64,000 nt of DNA from Persebacter sp965221835 (GCA_965221835.1 OZ244916.1:1550001-1614000); one strand, 5' to 3'. Positions 24,690-34,560 are shown, counted from the first letter of the stretch. Numbers and translations are program-made. Notes: generated from the sequence alone by a model not told the origin.

Positions 24690-26324
24690 TTGCTTTCGGT
24701 TCCGCCGGATGTCATCACATGGCTGGTTCTGGCGATTTGCGCGGGATTATTTGCGGCGTCTTTTGTCGGCAAAAAGTTGCGCGAAGTTTCGCCCGCCCTG
24801 ATGGTATCGGCGGGAATTATCGGCACATTTTGGGGAACTTTTATCGCCCTCGCCGATTTCCAAACCGGTGCGGAAGGAAGCGGTTTAGACCATCAAGCGA
24901 TGGTGAACAGCATTCCGAAAGTTTTAGCCGGAATGAAATCGGCGTTCATCACAAGTTTAATCGGTTTATTTTCGGCATTTGTCGCAAAAATCACTCTGCA
25001 CCATCTGCCAAAAAACGACCCCGCCCCGCTTCCGATAGAAGAAGAAACGACCGAATTATTGCGCGAAATCAAAGACGGAATTGTCGGCGAAGGCGATAAA
25101 AGTTTGTCATCGCAAATCGCCCGCTTGCAAACGGAATATCGCGACGGTGCCGCCGAAATCAAACAATCCATCGCCGGCGACAGCGATTCCAGCATCGCCT
25201 CGCAACTCGTCAAACTACGCAACGAAAACAGCGACGGTTTTAAGAAAATGGACGCCCGGCTCGCCGAATTGACGGACGAAGTTTATCGTTCGCTTGTTAA
25301 AAGTTTGGACGGTTTGACCAACGAATTACGCGAAGTTATCGCCGACCAACTTGTCGCACAGTTGAAAAAGACGAACGAAGTGCTGCGCGAACAATTGCGC
25401 GAAATGCTGAATAAGATAGAGGAGGCGTTGATTCGCCAATTCGGCGAAACATTTAAGCAATTCAACGAGGCAACGCAAGCCATTAAAAAATGGCAGGAAG
25501 AACATCGTGCGCATGTGGAACAACTAACCGCCGCATTCCAAACGGCGGCGGCGGGCATAACGCAAATCCGCACCGAGTGCGAAAGCATTCCGGCGACGAT
25601 GGAGCAACTGCGCACGCTAATGGGCGAATTGGATGAGCGTTTGCGGGCGTTTGCCGAAATGAAAAAATCGGCGGAAGAATCTTTTCCGGTTATCAAAGCA
25701 AATCTGGATTCCATCGGCGCAGATTTACAAAAATCCGCCGAAGGATTCACCGGTTTGGAAAATACAATTACCGCCGCTTACGAAAAAGCGTCCGCCTTGG
25801 CGCAACGACACATTGAAATATCGCAAACGCATATTGAAAATGTCGGAACGCAAATCACCCGCACCGCCGAAAAATTGACGGAAACCGCCGAAGAAATGAT
25901 AACGGAAAGTCGCAACGCCGCCGAACAACATCAGACGGCGATAAAAACGACAGCGGACGAAATGCAAACGGCGATGCGGGAATCCGTTGCGCAAACCCAA
26001 AACGCGATTTCGGAACTGGCGGAAACCATCCAAAAACAGGCAACCGATTCCGCCGCGGAAATTAAAACGGCGGCGGAAAACTGGATAGACGAAAGCCGCA
26101 ACGCCGCGAATCAACAGCGGGAAGATATTCGCGGAATTGTTGACGAAGCGCAAAAAGCGTCCCAAAAATGCGTAGAAAATACGCAAACCGCGCTGACGCA
26201 AATGACGGAACAAAATGCCCAAGCGACCACGGATGCGCTGACCGCAATCGTAAACAATTGGGGACGGCAAATTGTCGGTGTCGCCGAACAGTTGGCGAAA
26301 ATCATACAAAACCCGCGACAATAA
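24690..26324 (+). CDS. zorA: Zorya antiphage protein ZorA (MotA/ExbB-like)
   Basis: Membrane motor subunit of the Zorya defence system. Three membrane segments are seen early (ITWLVLAICAGLFAAS, ALMVSAGIIGTFWGTFI, AFITSLIGLFSAFVA), then about 430 residues of coiled coil rich in Glu, Gln and Ala. This long cytoplasmic tail sets ZorA apart from MotA or TolQ. The first standard start is TTG 24690, but it has no ribosome site. The frame stays open upstream to an ATT at 24657, eleven bases after AAAGGA, giving 11 more residues that look natural. The true start may therefore be non-standard. Operon with zorB four bases on. Confidence 0.88.
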   Translation: MLSVPPDVITWLVLAICAGLFAASFVGKKLREVSPALMVSAGIIGTFWGTFIALADFQTGAEGSGLDHQAMVNSIPKVLAGMKSAFITSLIGLFSAFVAKITLHHLPKNDPAPLPIEEETTELLREIKDGIVGEGDKSLSSQIARLQTEYRDGAAEIKQSIAGDSDSSIASQLVKLRNENSDGFKKMDARLAELTDEVYRSLVKSLDGLTNELREVIADQLVAQLKKTNEVLREQLREMLNKIEEALIRQFGETFKQFNEATQAIKKWQEEHRAHVEQLTAAFQTAAAGITQIRTECESIPATMEQLRTLMGELDERLRAFAEMKKSAEESFPVIKANLDSIGADLQKSAEGFTGLENTITAAYEKASALAQRHIEISQTHIENVGTQITRTAEKLTETAEEMITESRNAAEQHQTAIKTTADEMQTAMRESVAQTQNAISELAETIQKQATDSAAEIKTAAENWIDESRNAANQQREDIRGIVDEAQKASQKCVENTQTALTQMTEQNAQATTDALTAIVNNWGRQIVGVAEQLAKIIQNPRQ

Positions 26325-26327
26325 GCG

Positions 26328-27158
26328 ATGCTGATTCGCGGTCGCCACCATTCCGATGACGAACAGTGGGCGCCTGTGTCTGATCTGATGGCGGTCATGA
26401 TGCTGATTTTTATGCTAATTGCGATGATTCTTTTTATCAATTTTGATCGGGAGAGAAAAGAATCCGCCGAGCAAATTAAGGAAATTCGCGCGGATATTCG
26501 CAATACAGTTCTGGACGAGGAAAAAAAGAAGAACGCCGAACGGTGCGCGGAAACCAGGGCAATTCTGGATTCCGGATTCCGCGCGCCTTTCCGCGATAAC
26601 TTTCGGGAATGGGGCGCAGTGCTGGAAGAAGATTTGACAATCCGATTCACCAATCAGCGCGTATTATTTGAGCGCGGTTCCGCCGACATCACCCAAAAAA
26701 AGTGGTTCGCAACCGCCATTCGCGATTTCTTTCCCCGCTATATGAGCGTTATTACACAAATACGGAAAAAATTCGGCGCGAGCGAAGTGCTGGCGATCCG
26801 CATTGAAGGGCATACTTCCAGTAAATGGGAAGATCCCAACAAAGATCCTTATATCGCCAATTTGGATCTGTCGCAGCGGCGTGCGCGCAACATCGTAGAG
26901 TATGTGCTGGACAAAAAGAATGTTCCGGAAGCCGCGCAATATCAAAATATCGTCCACGAACTGGTCACGGCAAACGGATTATCATCCAGCCAGTGCATCT
27001 GCAAAGTAAACGGCGAAGAAGACAAAAGTTTTTCGCGGCGCGTGGAATTCAAACTGCTGACAAAATCTTGTCAAAGGGCGGGGGCGTACGACAAGGTTTC
27101 GCGCCCCGAAACTTCCTGCCGCCCCTGCATTCCGAAAAACGATACCGATGAATCTTGA
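26328..27158 (+). CDS. zorB: Zorya antiphage protein ZorB (MotB/OmpA-like)
   Basis: Stator partner of ZorA, 276 residues. A short N-terminus leads to one membrane helix (SDLMAVMMLIFMLIAMILF) with Asp19 at its start, matching the proton-channel Asp of MotB-like proteins. The C-terminal OmpA-type peptidoglycan-binding domain has IEGHTSSKW and NLDLSQRRARNIVEYVL. Several Cys lie near the end (CICKV, SCRPC). Its 3' end overlaps zorE by 11 bases. Confidence 0.9.
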   Translation: MLIRGRHHSDDEQWAPVSDLMAVMMLIFMLIAMILFINFDRERKESAEQIKEIRADIRNTVLDEEKKKNAERCAETRAILDSGFRAPFRDNFREWGAVLEEDLTIRFTNQRVLFERGSADITQKKWFATAIRDFFPRYMSVITQIRKKFGASEVLAIRIEGHTSSKWEDPNKDPYIANLDLSQRRARNIVEYVLDKKNVPEAAQYQNIVHELVTANGLSSSQCICKVNGEEDKSFSRRVEFKLLTKSCQRAGAYDKVSRPETSCRPCIPKNDTDES

Positions 27159-28062
27159 CAAACTAAACGCCGCAGGCGCGAAAATCACGGCGAAACTCGA
27201 CCGCATACGCGAAAGCGTTGACGCGCCACTCGGCGATTATGAAACGAAGAACGCGCCAATTGAAATCACCGGCGAAAAACTGCATGAGCTCGCCGCCGCC
27301 AATCCGGGCAAACCGATTATCATCGGCGTTAAATTGCATCTTGCCTATATCAAAGACCACACTAACCCTTATTATCACGGTAAGGAGGAACGCGCCGCCA
27401 ATACTGCCGAAAATGGCTGTTATTACGGCGGCAACAGGATCCACTTTTATTACTGCCAGCATCTGCAAAGGATTGCATTCCAAGGCAGACAGCATCGGTA
27501 TCGTCAAACTCCCGCAATTGAAAGTACGCAAACGGTTGATTTTCCGGAGGCAAAGGACGCACGAATTCATCTCGCGTGGTGTCAATTCTGCATACGCGAA
27601 TTTCAGAAAATTGGGCGGCGCGTACCGGATACCGTCAAAGATCAAGAATGGCTTTACGATGAACCCGCACAAGTCGCAAAATACGGCAGCGCCAAAACTC
27701 TAAAAGAGTTTCATCATCGGGGAAATCCTCTATGGGACGATTTCATTAAAGGACTTAAAACACCCGCCGCACCGTCCGGCTATCCTTCAAATTGGAATTC
27801 CATCTCCGCGGCATTCCGCAGGGCGAAAAACTATACTTGCGAAAAATGCGGCGTAGATTGCCGCACACATACCGGACTGACGGACGCCCATCACATCAAC
27901 GGCGACAAATCGGATTGCGATTACAAAAATCTGCAGTGCCTTTGCATATATCATCATTCGCAACGGCCGATGCACGAGCATTACAAACCGACAGAATCGG
28001 AAATGCAAATTTTGCGGCAACTTTGGGAAGAGCAAAACATTCCCGCGCATTTGCGGGGATAA
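27148..28062 (+). CDS. zorE: Zorya type II effector ZorE (HNH nuclease)
   Basis: A 304-residue protein with a C-terminal HNH nuclease domain: CEKCGVDC zinc pair, DAHHINGDKSD with the catalytic His, YKNLQCLCIYHH. The N-terminal 200 residues match no motif known to me. In Zorya type II, zorA and zorB are followed by a single HNH effector, zorE, so this three-gene set is assigned to type II. The effector would nick or cut phage DNA when the membrane motor signals infection. Confidence 0.87.
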   Translation: MNLDKLNAAGAKITAKLDRIRESVDAPLGDYETKNAPIEITGEKLHELAAANPGKPIIIGVKLHLAYIKDHTNPYYHGKEERAANTAENGCYYGGNRIHFYYCQHLQRIAFQGRQHRYRQTPAIESTQTVDFPEAKDARIHLAWCQFCIREFQKIGRRVPDTVKDQEWLYDEPAQVAKYGSAKTLKEFHHRGNPLWDDFIKGLKTPAAPSGYPSNWNSISAAFRRAKNYTCEKCGVDCRTHTGLTDAHHINGDKSDCDYKNLQCLCIYHHSQRPMHEHYKPTESEMQILRQLWEEQNIPAHLRG

Positions 28063-28111
28063 AAATTGTCCGGTGTTTTGCGAAAGCAGTTCGGAAATTT
28101 TGTCGCAGCGA

Positions 28112-28696
28112 TTATTCCGCGGCGGTTTTGTCCGGGTCGCCGAGTGATATTCCTTTTTCGGCGGCAAGGCGGTCGCGCAACAAAACGCCGAAAACCGCCA
28201 GCGCGTTGTCTAACGGAATGCCGTGTTTCAATGCCTGATCTTTCGCGATTCGCAACTGCGCATCGTCCAGCAAATCGGGCATGTGCCGATCCACGACGGC
28301 GAAACATTCCTGCTGCAAATCGTACGCGGTTTCTGGTGCGTTTTGGTCGACGAGTTCGCGAAGTTTGCCGAGATGCGTTTCGGTTACGCTTTCCGCATCC
28401 AAAACGCGGACGATTTCCCGCCCGACTTCGGTAAGGCGCGTCGGGCTTTCGGCTTTGACGGAAGTATCGGCATATAACTTTTGGAAAACCAAATTCATTT
28501 TCGCCTGCAACGGCGGAATGTCCCGATTCCAATCGGCGCGAAGTTTTGTCAACTCGTTGTCGCGGTCTTCCCAAACAGCGATAAGCCGGGCGATTTTGTA
28601 AACCACCCAAAACGCTACGCCCAAAATCAGCAGTAAAACAAAAACCGCCGAATTAAGTTGCTCCGCCAAATGTGAAAGAAAAACCGCGAAAGTCAT
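28112..28696 (-). CDS. Hypothetical membrane-anchored helical protein
   Basis: A 194-residue protein with one membrane segment (AVFVLLLILGVAFWVVYKIA, about 16-36) and a largely helical, charged remainder. No family is recognised. It converges on zorE (50 bases apart), so it may be unrelated to Zorya. ATG 28696 is preceded by TATAAT with a six-base gap and has no ribosome site, suggesting leaderless translation; a longer start at 28726 would overlap the promoter. Confidence 0.7.
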   Translation of the reverse strand: MTFAVFLSHLAEQLNSAVFVLLLILGVAFWVVYKIARLIAVWEDRDNELTKLRADWNRDIPPLQAKMNLVFQKLYADTSVKAESPTRLTEVGREIVRVLDAESVTETHLGKLRELVDQNAPETAYDLQQECFAVVDRHMPDLLDDAQLRIAKDQALKHGIPLDNALAVFGVLLRDRLAAEKGISLGDPDKTAAE

Positions 28697-28702
28697 ATCG
28701 CG

Positions 28703-28708
28703 ATTATA
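28703..28708 (-). promoter_or_regulatory. -10 element with six-base gap to ATG
   Basis: TATAAT on the minus strand with TTGATT (28725-28730) 16 bp upstream as -35. The start codon at 28696 lies where transcription should begin. Confidence 0.55.
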
Positions 28709-28726
28709 ACATTTCGCCGCCCGCAA

Positions 28727-29842
28727 TCAAAAGACCACCACCCCGCGAATCGATTCTCCCGTGCGCATTAAATCAAAGCCGCGATTGATTTCGGACAGCG
28801 GCATTGTGTGCGTGATCATCGGGTCAATTTGAATTTTTCCGTCCATGTACCAGTCCACAATTTTCGGCACATCGGTGCGACCGCGGGCGCCGCCGAATGC
28901 GGTGCCCCGCCATACTCTTCCGGTGACGAGTTGAAACGGGCGGGTGGAAATTTCCTCGCCCGCACCGGCGACGCCGATAACTACCGATTCGCCCCATCCT
29001 TTGTGGCAACATTCCAACGCCTGCCGCATCGTATTTACATTGCCGATGCATTCAAAACTAAAATCCGCACCGCCGCCCGTAAGATTGACGAGATACGAAA
29101 CCAAATCATCGCCCGCATCTTTCGGATTGACGAAATCGGTCATGCCGAATTTTTCCGCCATTTCGCGGCGGGCGGGATTAATATCCACGCCGACAATGCG
29201 ATTTGCGCCCGCCAAACGCGCGCCTTGCACGACATTCAGCCCGATTCCGCCCAAACCGAAAACGACAACATTGTCGCCGGGGCGCACTTTTGCGGTATTA
29301 ATCACCGCCCCGATTCCGGTCGTCACGCCGCAACCGATATAGCAAACTTTGTCAAACGGCGCATCGGGGCGGATTTTGGCGAGGGCGATTTCGGGCAGCA
29401 CGGTGTATTGCGAAAATGTGGAAGTCCCCATATAATGAAAGATTTTTTCGCCGCCCGCCGAAAAACGCGATTCGCCGTCCGGCATCACGCCCCGCCCTTG
29501 CGTTGTGCGAATGGCTTGGCAGAGATTTGTTTTGCCGCTAGTGCAATAATCGCATTGTCGGCATTCGGGCGTATAAAGCGGAATGACATGGTCGCCCGTG
29601 CGGACAGATGACACGCCGGCGCCGGTTTCCACGACAACGCCTGCGCCTTCGTGTCCCAAAACGGCAGGAAAAATGCCTTCCGGATCCGCGCCCGACAATG
29701 TAAATTCGTCCGTATGACAAATCCCGGTCGCTTTTATTTCCACCAAAACTTCGCCATCTTTCGGCGGCGCAATGTCAATAGTTTCAATCGTCAAAGGTTT
29801 TCCAACTTCGTACGCAACAGCGGCTTTTGTTTTCATTTTCAT
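28727..29842 (-). CDS. frmA: S-(hydroxymethyl)glutathione dehydrogenase (class III alcohol dehydrogenase)
   Basis: Oxidises the formaldehyde-glutathione adduct with NAD, the main route of formaldehyde removal. The 371-residue protein has the catalytic zinc ligands (GICHTDEFTLSG, GHEGAGVV), the structural zinc Cys cluster (CRQCDYCTSGKTNLC), the class III marker QGRGVMPDG and the Rossmann motif GLGGIGLNV. A GAGGAA site precedes ATG 29842, with TATAAT at 29869-29874. Formaldehyde made by sarcosine and dimethylglycine oxidation is its likely substrate source here. Confidence 0.95.
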   Translation of the reverse strand: MKMKTKAAVAYEVGKPLTIETIDIAPPKDGEVLVEIKATGICHTDEFTLSGADPEGIFPAVLGHEGAGVVVETGAGVSSVRTGDHVIPLYTPECRQCDYCTSGKTNLCQAIRTTQGRGVMPDGESRFSAGGEKIFHYMGTSTFSQYTVLPEIALAKIRPDAPFDKVCYIGCGVTTGIGAVINTAKVRPGDNVVVFGLGGIGLNVVQGARLAGANRIVGVDINPARREMAEKFGMTDFVNPKDAGDDLVSYLVNLTGGGADFSFECIGNVNTMRQALECCHKGWGESVVIGVAGAGEEISTRPFQLVTGRVWRGTAFGGARGRTDVPKIVDWYMDGKIQIDPMITHTMPLSEINRGFDLMRTGESIRGVVVF

Positions 29843-29933
29843 TTCCTCTCGAAATACACAACCCCGCGATTATAACGGAAATCCAGTTTTATTAAAACCA
29901 GCAACGGCGAAAAAATTTACCCGCCCGTTTTTG

Positions 29934-30674
29934 TTATTCTTTCGCCCCCGCTTCTTCCAAAATGCGAACGATTTCGGGAGTTCCCCATGTTTTGGCAATA
30001 ACCAACGCCGTTCTACCTTGTTTGTTCTTTGCGTTCGGATTCGCTCCTGCCGCCAACAACACTTTGGCAATTTCGGCATGTCCTTTATATGCCGCTTTCA
30101 TCAAAGCCGTTTCGTCCCTCTTGTCTCTCGCATCTGGATTCGCGCCCGCCGACAACAACAATTCGGCAATTTGGACATACAACTTTTCCATTCCCAACAC
30201 TAAATCAGCCGTGTCTTTCTCCGTCCACGCGTTCAGGTCAATGCCTTCCGAACGCATCTCTTCGGCTAATTCCGGATGGGATTTTAATATTGTTGATACA
30301 AAAAGCGCGCCGCCATCACTGTCTATTGCTTCGCTAATACGATACAATCCCGCCGATAATTGCATAAGAGCGGTACCTTTATTGTCCGTCAAATTCGGAT
30401 TCGCCCCCGCCGACAACAACACATTGACAATTTCAATTTGTCCATTGTACGCCGCCACCGACAAAATGGGAGCGTCTTCAATAATCGTGTTCGGGTCGCC
30501 ATCTTCAAGAAGACGCTTAATTTCTGCCGCATCGCCGTGAACAATCGCGTGCATCCACGGATGGTCGGCAAATTCTGCAGGATGCGTATCCCCGGATTTG
30601 TCAGCAACCGCAATCGGCGAAATCGCCAACGCAAAAACCGCAAACAGCGGAATAAGAAATGTTCGTTTTTTCAT
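29934..30674 (-). CDS. Secreted ankyrin-repeat protein
   Basis: A 246-residue protein with a signal peptide (FLIPLFAVFALAISPIAVA) and about five ankyrin units. Clear ones read EIVNVLLSAGANPN, QIAELLLSAGANPD and EIAKVLLAAGANPN. Such repeats bind other proteins; the target is unknown. Export suggests a periplasmic or secreted role, of interest if the organism lives with a host. AGGAG precedes ATG 30674 and TATAAT lies at 30727-30732. Confidence 0.85.
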   Translation of the reverse strand: MKKRTFLIPLFAVFALAISPIAVADKSGDTHPAEFADHPWMHAIVHGDAAEIKRLLEDGDPNTIIEDAPILSVAAYNGQIEIVNVLLSAGANPNLTDNKGTALMQLSAGLYRISEAIDSDGGALFVSTILKSHPELAEEMRSEGIDLNAWTEKDTADLVLGMEKLYVQIAELLLSAGANPDARDKRDETALMKAAYKGHAEIAKVLLAAGANPNAKNKQGRTALVIAKTWGTPEIVRILEEAGAKE

Positions 30675-30799
30675 TCTGTTCTCCTTTTTTTGGAATAATA
30701 AAAGCGGGAATGTCCGCAACGGAAAGATTATACAACGCAAAGTTCTTGTTTCCGCAAAAGCAGGCGGCGGGGATTCGTTTATAATGGATTTTTTGCGCG

Positions 30800-31030
30800 T
30801 TAATACGAACGAATCGCGCGAATGAATTCTTCGCGGTCAATTCTGGCATCGCGTAAAATGCGCGACAGTGTGCCGGGTCTCAATTCTTTATGATCCGGCA
30901 CGGTCACCTCAATGCCGCCTTTATCCATTGTGATATGGCTGCCGCCTTTTCGCGGTCTTTGCAAAAATTCGCGCGCTTCCAAAAACTTTACCATTCGTCT
31001 GCCGCTGATAATCGGCAGTTTGTTGCTCAC
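30800..31030 (-). CDS. hicA: HicA-type mRNA interferase toxin
   Basis: A 76-residue double-stranded-RNA-binding-fold toxin, with ISGRRMVKFLEA, the catalytic His in KGGSHITM and VPDHKELRPGTLSRILRDA. It starts with GTG at 31030, overlapping the hicB stop (GTGA). The toxin follows the antitoxin here, the reverse of the E. coli order. Confidence 0.9.
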   Translation of the reverse strand: MSNKLPIISGRRMVKFLEAREFLQRPRKGGSHITMDKGGIEVTVPDHKELRPGTLSRILRDARIDREEFIRAIRSY

Positions 31031-31356
31031 GCCGCCGATGGCAACGGAATGCGGGCGGGAATGCGAATTTCGCGGCAATTGGCGGCGGGCGGTTTGTGCG
31101 ATTTGCGTTCGTACGCATTCAAATGGGCGATTCGTTTCGCCAATGTGCCGCGTTCAAAACTCACTTCCAGAATGAGTTCTATCGCCTCTTTAATGTTCGC
31201 TTTCGCTTCTTTCAGCGTGTCGCCTTGGCTGATAGCACCCCGAAACGCCGGACAATGCGCGACATAGCCGCCGTCTTCCGGGATAAGATGCGCGACCAAT
31301 CGCGCCTGAATAAAAGCGGCGTTTCCCGATTTTCCAACTTTGATGAATTGTTCCAT
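31027..31356 (-). CDS. hicB: HicB-type antitoxin
   Basis: A 109-residue antitoxin with the HicB fold: LIPEDGGYVAHCPAFRGAI, SQGDTLKEAKANIKEAIELIL. It should bind HicA and repress the operon. ATG 31356 begins MEQFIKVG; longer in-frame starts lie upstream of the likely transcript start. Confidence 0.9.
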   Translation of the reverse strand: MEQFIKVGKSGNAAFIQARLVAHLIPEDGGYVAHCPAFRGAISQGDTLKEAKANIKEAIELILEVSFERGTLAKRIAHLNAYERKSHKPPAANCREIRIPARIPLPSAA

Positions 31357-31408
31357 GACCTGCCCGTAGATGAAAAGTAATAAGTAAAAGAGTAAATAAG
31401 CAATTAGC

Positions 31409-31436
31409 ATTATAACGCTTTTTCCAAGCAACGCAA
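31409..31436 (-). promoter_or_regulatory. hicBA promoter
   Basis: On the minus strand, -35 TTGCGT (31436 to 31431), 16-bp spacer and -10 TATAAT (31414 to 31409), about 50 bases before hicB. A/T-rich direct repeats with AGTAA words at 31375-31400 could be the autorepression site. Confidence 0.6.
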
Positions 31437-31475
31437 ACGGCGGGATGCGATTGCCGAAAACAAACTTTCCCGCGC

Positions 31476-34466
31476 CTATTCAGAATTCAAAATGTGCATT
31501 TCGCCTTGGATGTCCAGCACGGCGAGATGACACGGGCGGGCGGGGTAGTGTGCGGAAATGGCGCGGCGATAGTTTTGTAGTTGCGGCAGATGACGGGCGG
31601 GATTTGTCTCGCCGGTTTTGTAATCCACAATCCAAATCGCATCGGAATGCGCGATGACCAAATCGGGGCGGACGATTTCGCCGTGCAGAAAAAATTCGCG
31701 TTCCACCAAAACTTCTTCGGCGTTTTGCAAAATGGTTTGCAACTTCGGCGAGTTTGCGATTTGTTGCGCCTCTTGCCATTGCGCATCTTCGGCGGCAACC
31801 AGACGGCGTGCGGTGTCAGGCGGAATTCCGGAAAGTAAAAGCGCGACAATGCGATGGCGGATTTCGCCGTGTACTGCGGCGGCGGTTTGAGAAATGCGCT
31901 GTCCGAATTTAATGTCGGCAATCGGGGCGGCGGAATCGGGGGCGGGCGGCGGCGTTGCGGCGGCGACAAACGAATCGCCCAACGCCATTTGCCGGTCGTC
32001 CGGACGGGCGGACGACAATCGCCGCATTTCCCGATATGCCCGCCCCGCAACTCCCGCCGGTTTTGCCGCCGAAAAAATAACCAATGCCCGCCGCGCGCGC
32101 GTTGTTGCCACATAAAATAAATTCACCGTTTCGCGTTCCGCCATTTCCCGCGCCCGCTGTTTCATTTTCCGGTACGAAAGACGATAACCGCGCAACGAAA
32201 TAATAAATCGGTCCGGCACATTTTCGCCCGGACGGCGGGCGGCGTAAATGTCAATGCTGTCGCCGCGTCCGCCTTTGCGAGTCATATCCGCGTCCGCGAG
32301 AATGACAATCGGGCTTTCCAATCCTTTCGCGGCATGAACGCTCATCAGGCGCACGGCGGACGATTCGCCGCCTGCCGCTGCTGCGATATTTTCCGGTCCC
32401 GTGCGGCGCACTTCATCCAAAAACTGCCGCAACAACGGACGCGCACCGCCCGCAATTTGCAACGCTAAATCTAAAAAACGCGACAAGTTTTCTTCAATGC
32501 GAAAATGCAGCGGCGACGGCGATGCGGCGCGATAACGCGCAAACACATTTCCTTGCGCAAACAAACGCGACAAAAAATCATGCGCCGGCAATACGGTCAT
32601 TTCCGCCCGTCGCTGCCACCATTTTAATAAAATGCGCGCGCGGCGAAAATGCGGTGCGGAAGTTTGCGCGAGTTTGTCCCACAACGAATCGCCCGCCATC
32701 GCGACAAGTTCGGAAAGTTCGTCATCGGACAGCGAAAACAGCGGCGATTTTAGCACACGCGCCAACGCATAATCGCGGGACGGCAACAGCAAAACGGCGA
32801 TTAAATCCAAAATATCCGCGCACTCAAACGATTCCAAAAACGATGCACTTTCGCCCGTGCATGCGATTCCGCGCGCGAGTAATGCATCGGTCAATGCGGC
32901 GGCGTGCGTTCTTTGCGGCATCAAAATTAAAATATCTTCGGGGCGGCAAGGGCGAATCGTATCGCCGTCCGGAATATGCCAAGTATGCAAAATTTCCGCC
33001 GCTTTTGCCGCGACCGCCCGCGCCCGCCGCACGGGTTTTTCATCCGCGTACGCGATTTCGTGCAACGGATTGCGCATGCGAATTTGTTTCGGCGGCAGCG
33101 GCGATTCCGCATCGGCGTGCCATTCTACGCGCCCGCCGACATTCGCTCCGGCGGCGCGATGCGGCACAAAATCGGTCGGCGAATCGCCATCAAAAACGGC
33201 GTTGACAAATCGGAGAATTTTTTTGTCGCAACGATAACAATCGTTTCGCGAATCGGCGGGCGGTGCGGCGTAATAATCGCGCAAAAAGTTTTCCGCCTCG
33301 CCGAGAAGGCGCGATTCACCGCCGCGAAATCCGTAAATCGCTTGTTTTGGATCGCCGACAATAAACACGGACGGCGATTCTTCGCCGTGCGCATCCCGCA
33401 ACCATTCGCGCACAATATCCCACTGCAGCGGGCTGGTATCTTGAAATTCGTCAATCAAAATATGCCGGTAGCGCGCGGATAATCGGTAGGATAACTTTTC
33501 GCGCATGCGTCCCGCCTCCGATCTTTTATACACTTCCCATTCCAAATCGTCAAAAGTCATTTCGTTGCGCGCCGTCAACAATTCGTCCCGTTCGCGCGCA
33601 AAATCGGCGCACACCGTCAAGGCGGCGGCGTTGAATTCGTTTGCGCGTATTTCTTCGCGAAACATTAAATAATTCCGAATCGCGTTCGTCAATTTTCGCA
33701 ATCGTCCCGAACCGCCGGTTTTGTCGGTATGTTTTTCCAGCAACGAAAAAACGCCGCCGTCGCCGGTAAAAAAGTTTTTTTCTTCTTCTTCGGGAGTCGT
33801 TTCATCGGCGGCGAGTCGCCGTGCCGCATCGCGTGCTTTTGTTGCTGTTTTGCCGCCGTCCGCGCAAATTGCCGCAAACGCTGCGGCGGTTTTTCGTATC
33901 GCGCCCCGCCGCCCTTCGCATTTTGCGACAAGATTGACGGGCGGCAACGGCGGACGCGAATTCCAAACGCGATATTCGGTGTACGAGGAAATAAATTGTT
34001 TGCACATTTCGCGCAGGGCGGCAGGCGAAAGTTCGCGCAACACGGTTTTTAATTCGGGTGTCGGCGATTCTTCGGCGCGTTTTTGCCATCGCCGCCAACT
34101 TTCGTCAAATAACGCGCCGCTGTCCGCGCAAATCGTCCGCAGATTAAAAAACGCCCCCGGAAAATAACGCAACAAAGTCAAAAACCAACCGTGAAAAGTG
34201 TGCGCCTGAATCGTATCGCGCGGCGATGCGCCCAACAACATTCGCCGCCGCAACGCTGCCATTTTTTCGTCATCGCGCGCCGCCTGCGCCAAATTTTCCA
34301 GCAACCGGGAATGGATTTCGCCCGCCGCTTTGTTGGTGAAAGTGATAACGAGAATTTCGCCCGGCGCCGCACCCGCGCGCAACAAAGTCATCAGGCGATT
34401 GATGATTTCGGTCGTCTTGCCGCCGCCCGCACAAGACACGACAACGCGGCTGTCAATATTTTTCAT
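31476..34466 (-). CDS. AddA/RecB-like helicase-nuclease
   Basis: A 996-residue superfamily 1 (UvrD-type) helicase for double-strand-break processing. Motifs: Walker A CAGGGKT, ITFTNKAAGEI, DEFQDTSPLQW, VGDPKQAIYGFRGGESR, MSVHAAKGLESPIVIL and YVATTRARRALVI. The C-terminus has a RecB-family nuclease motif, WIVDYKTGE. This is the AddA layout; no addB is in the window, though it could lie elsewhere. ATG 34466 is seven bases after TATAAT, with no ribosome site; a longer in-frame start at 34583 is unlikely. Confidence 0.87.
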   Translation of the reverse strand: MKNIDSRVVVSCAGGGKTTEIINRLMTLLRAGAAPGEILVITFTNKAAGEIHSRLLENLAQAARDDEKMAALRRRMLLGASPRDTIQAHTFHGWFLTLLRYFPGAFFNLRTICADSGALFDESWRRWQKRAEESPTPELKTVLRELSPAALREMCKQFISSYTEYRVWNSRPPLPPVNLVAKCEGRRGAIRKTAAAFAAICADGGKTATKARDAARRLAADETTPEEEEKNFFTGDGGVFSLLEKHTDKTGGSGRLRKLTNAIRNYLMFREEIRANEFNAAALTVCADFARERDELLTARNEMTFDDLEWEVYKRSEAGRMREKLSYRLSARYRHILIDEFQDTSPLQWDIVREWLRDAHGEESPSVFIVGDPKQAIYGFRGGESRLLGEAENFLRDYYAAPPADSRNDCYRCDKKILRFVNAVFDGDSPTDFVPHRAAGANVGGRVEWHADAESPLPPKQIRMRNPLHEIAYADEKPVRRARAVAAKAAEILHTWHIPDGDTIRPCRPEDILILMPQRTHAAALTDALLARGIACTGESASFLESFECADILDLIAVLLLPSRDYALARVLKSPLFSLSDDELSELVAMAGDSLWDKLAQTSAPHFRRARILLKWWQRRAEMTVLPAHDFLSRLFAQGNVFARYRAASPSPLHFRIEENLSRFLDLALQIAGGARPLLRQFLDEVRRTGPENIAAAAGGESSAVRLMSVHAAKGLESPIVILADADMTRKGGRGDSIDIYAARRPGENVPDRFIISLRGYRLSYRKMKQRAREMAERETVNLFYVATTRARRALVIFSAAKPAGVAGRAYREMRRLSSARPDDRQMALGDSFVAAATPPPAPDSAAPIADIKFGQRISQTAAAVHGEIRHRIVALLLSGIPPDTARRLVAAEDAQWQEAQQIANSPKLQTILQNAEEVLVEREFFLHGEIVRPDLVIAHSDAIWIVDYKTGETNPARHLPQLQNYRRAISAHYPARPCHLAVLDIQGEMHILNSE

Positions 34467-34473
34467 CGGGCAA

Positions 34474-34479
34474 ATTATA
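34474..34479 (-). promoter_or_regulatory. -10 element with seven-base gap to the helicase ATG
   Basis: TATAAT on the minus strand, seven bases from ATG 34466. No strong -35. Confidence 0.45.
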
Positions 34480-34560
34480 AACCGCAAACTATAAACCGAA
34501 ACCGCCCGCACATTTTTGCAAAAACGCGCCGCCGATAAAGACGGCGAAATGCGGGCGAAA

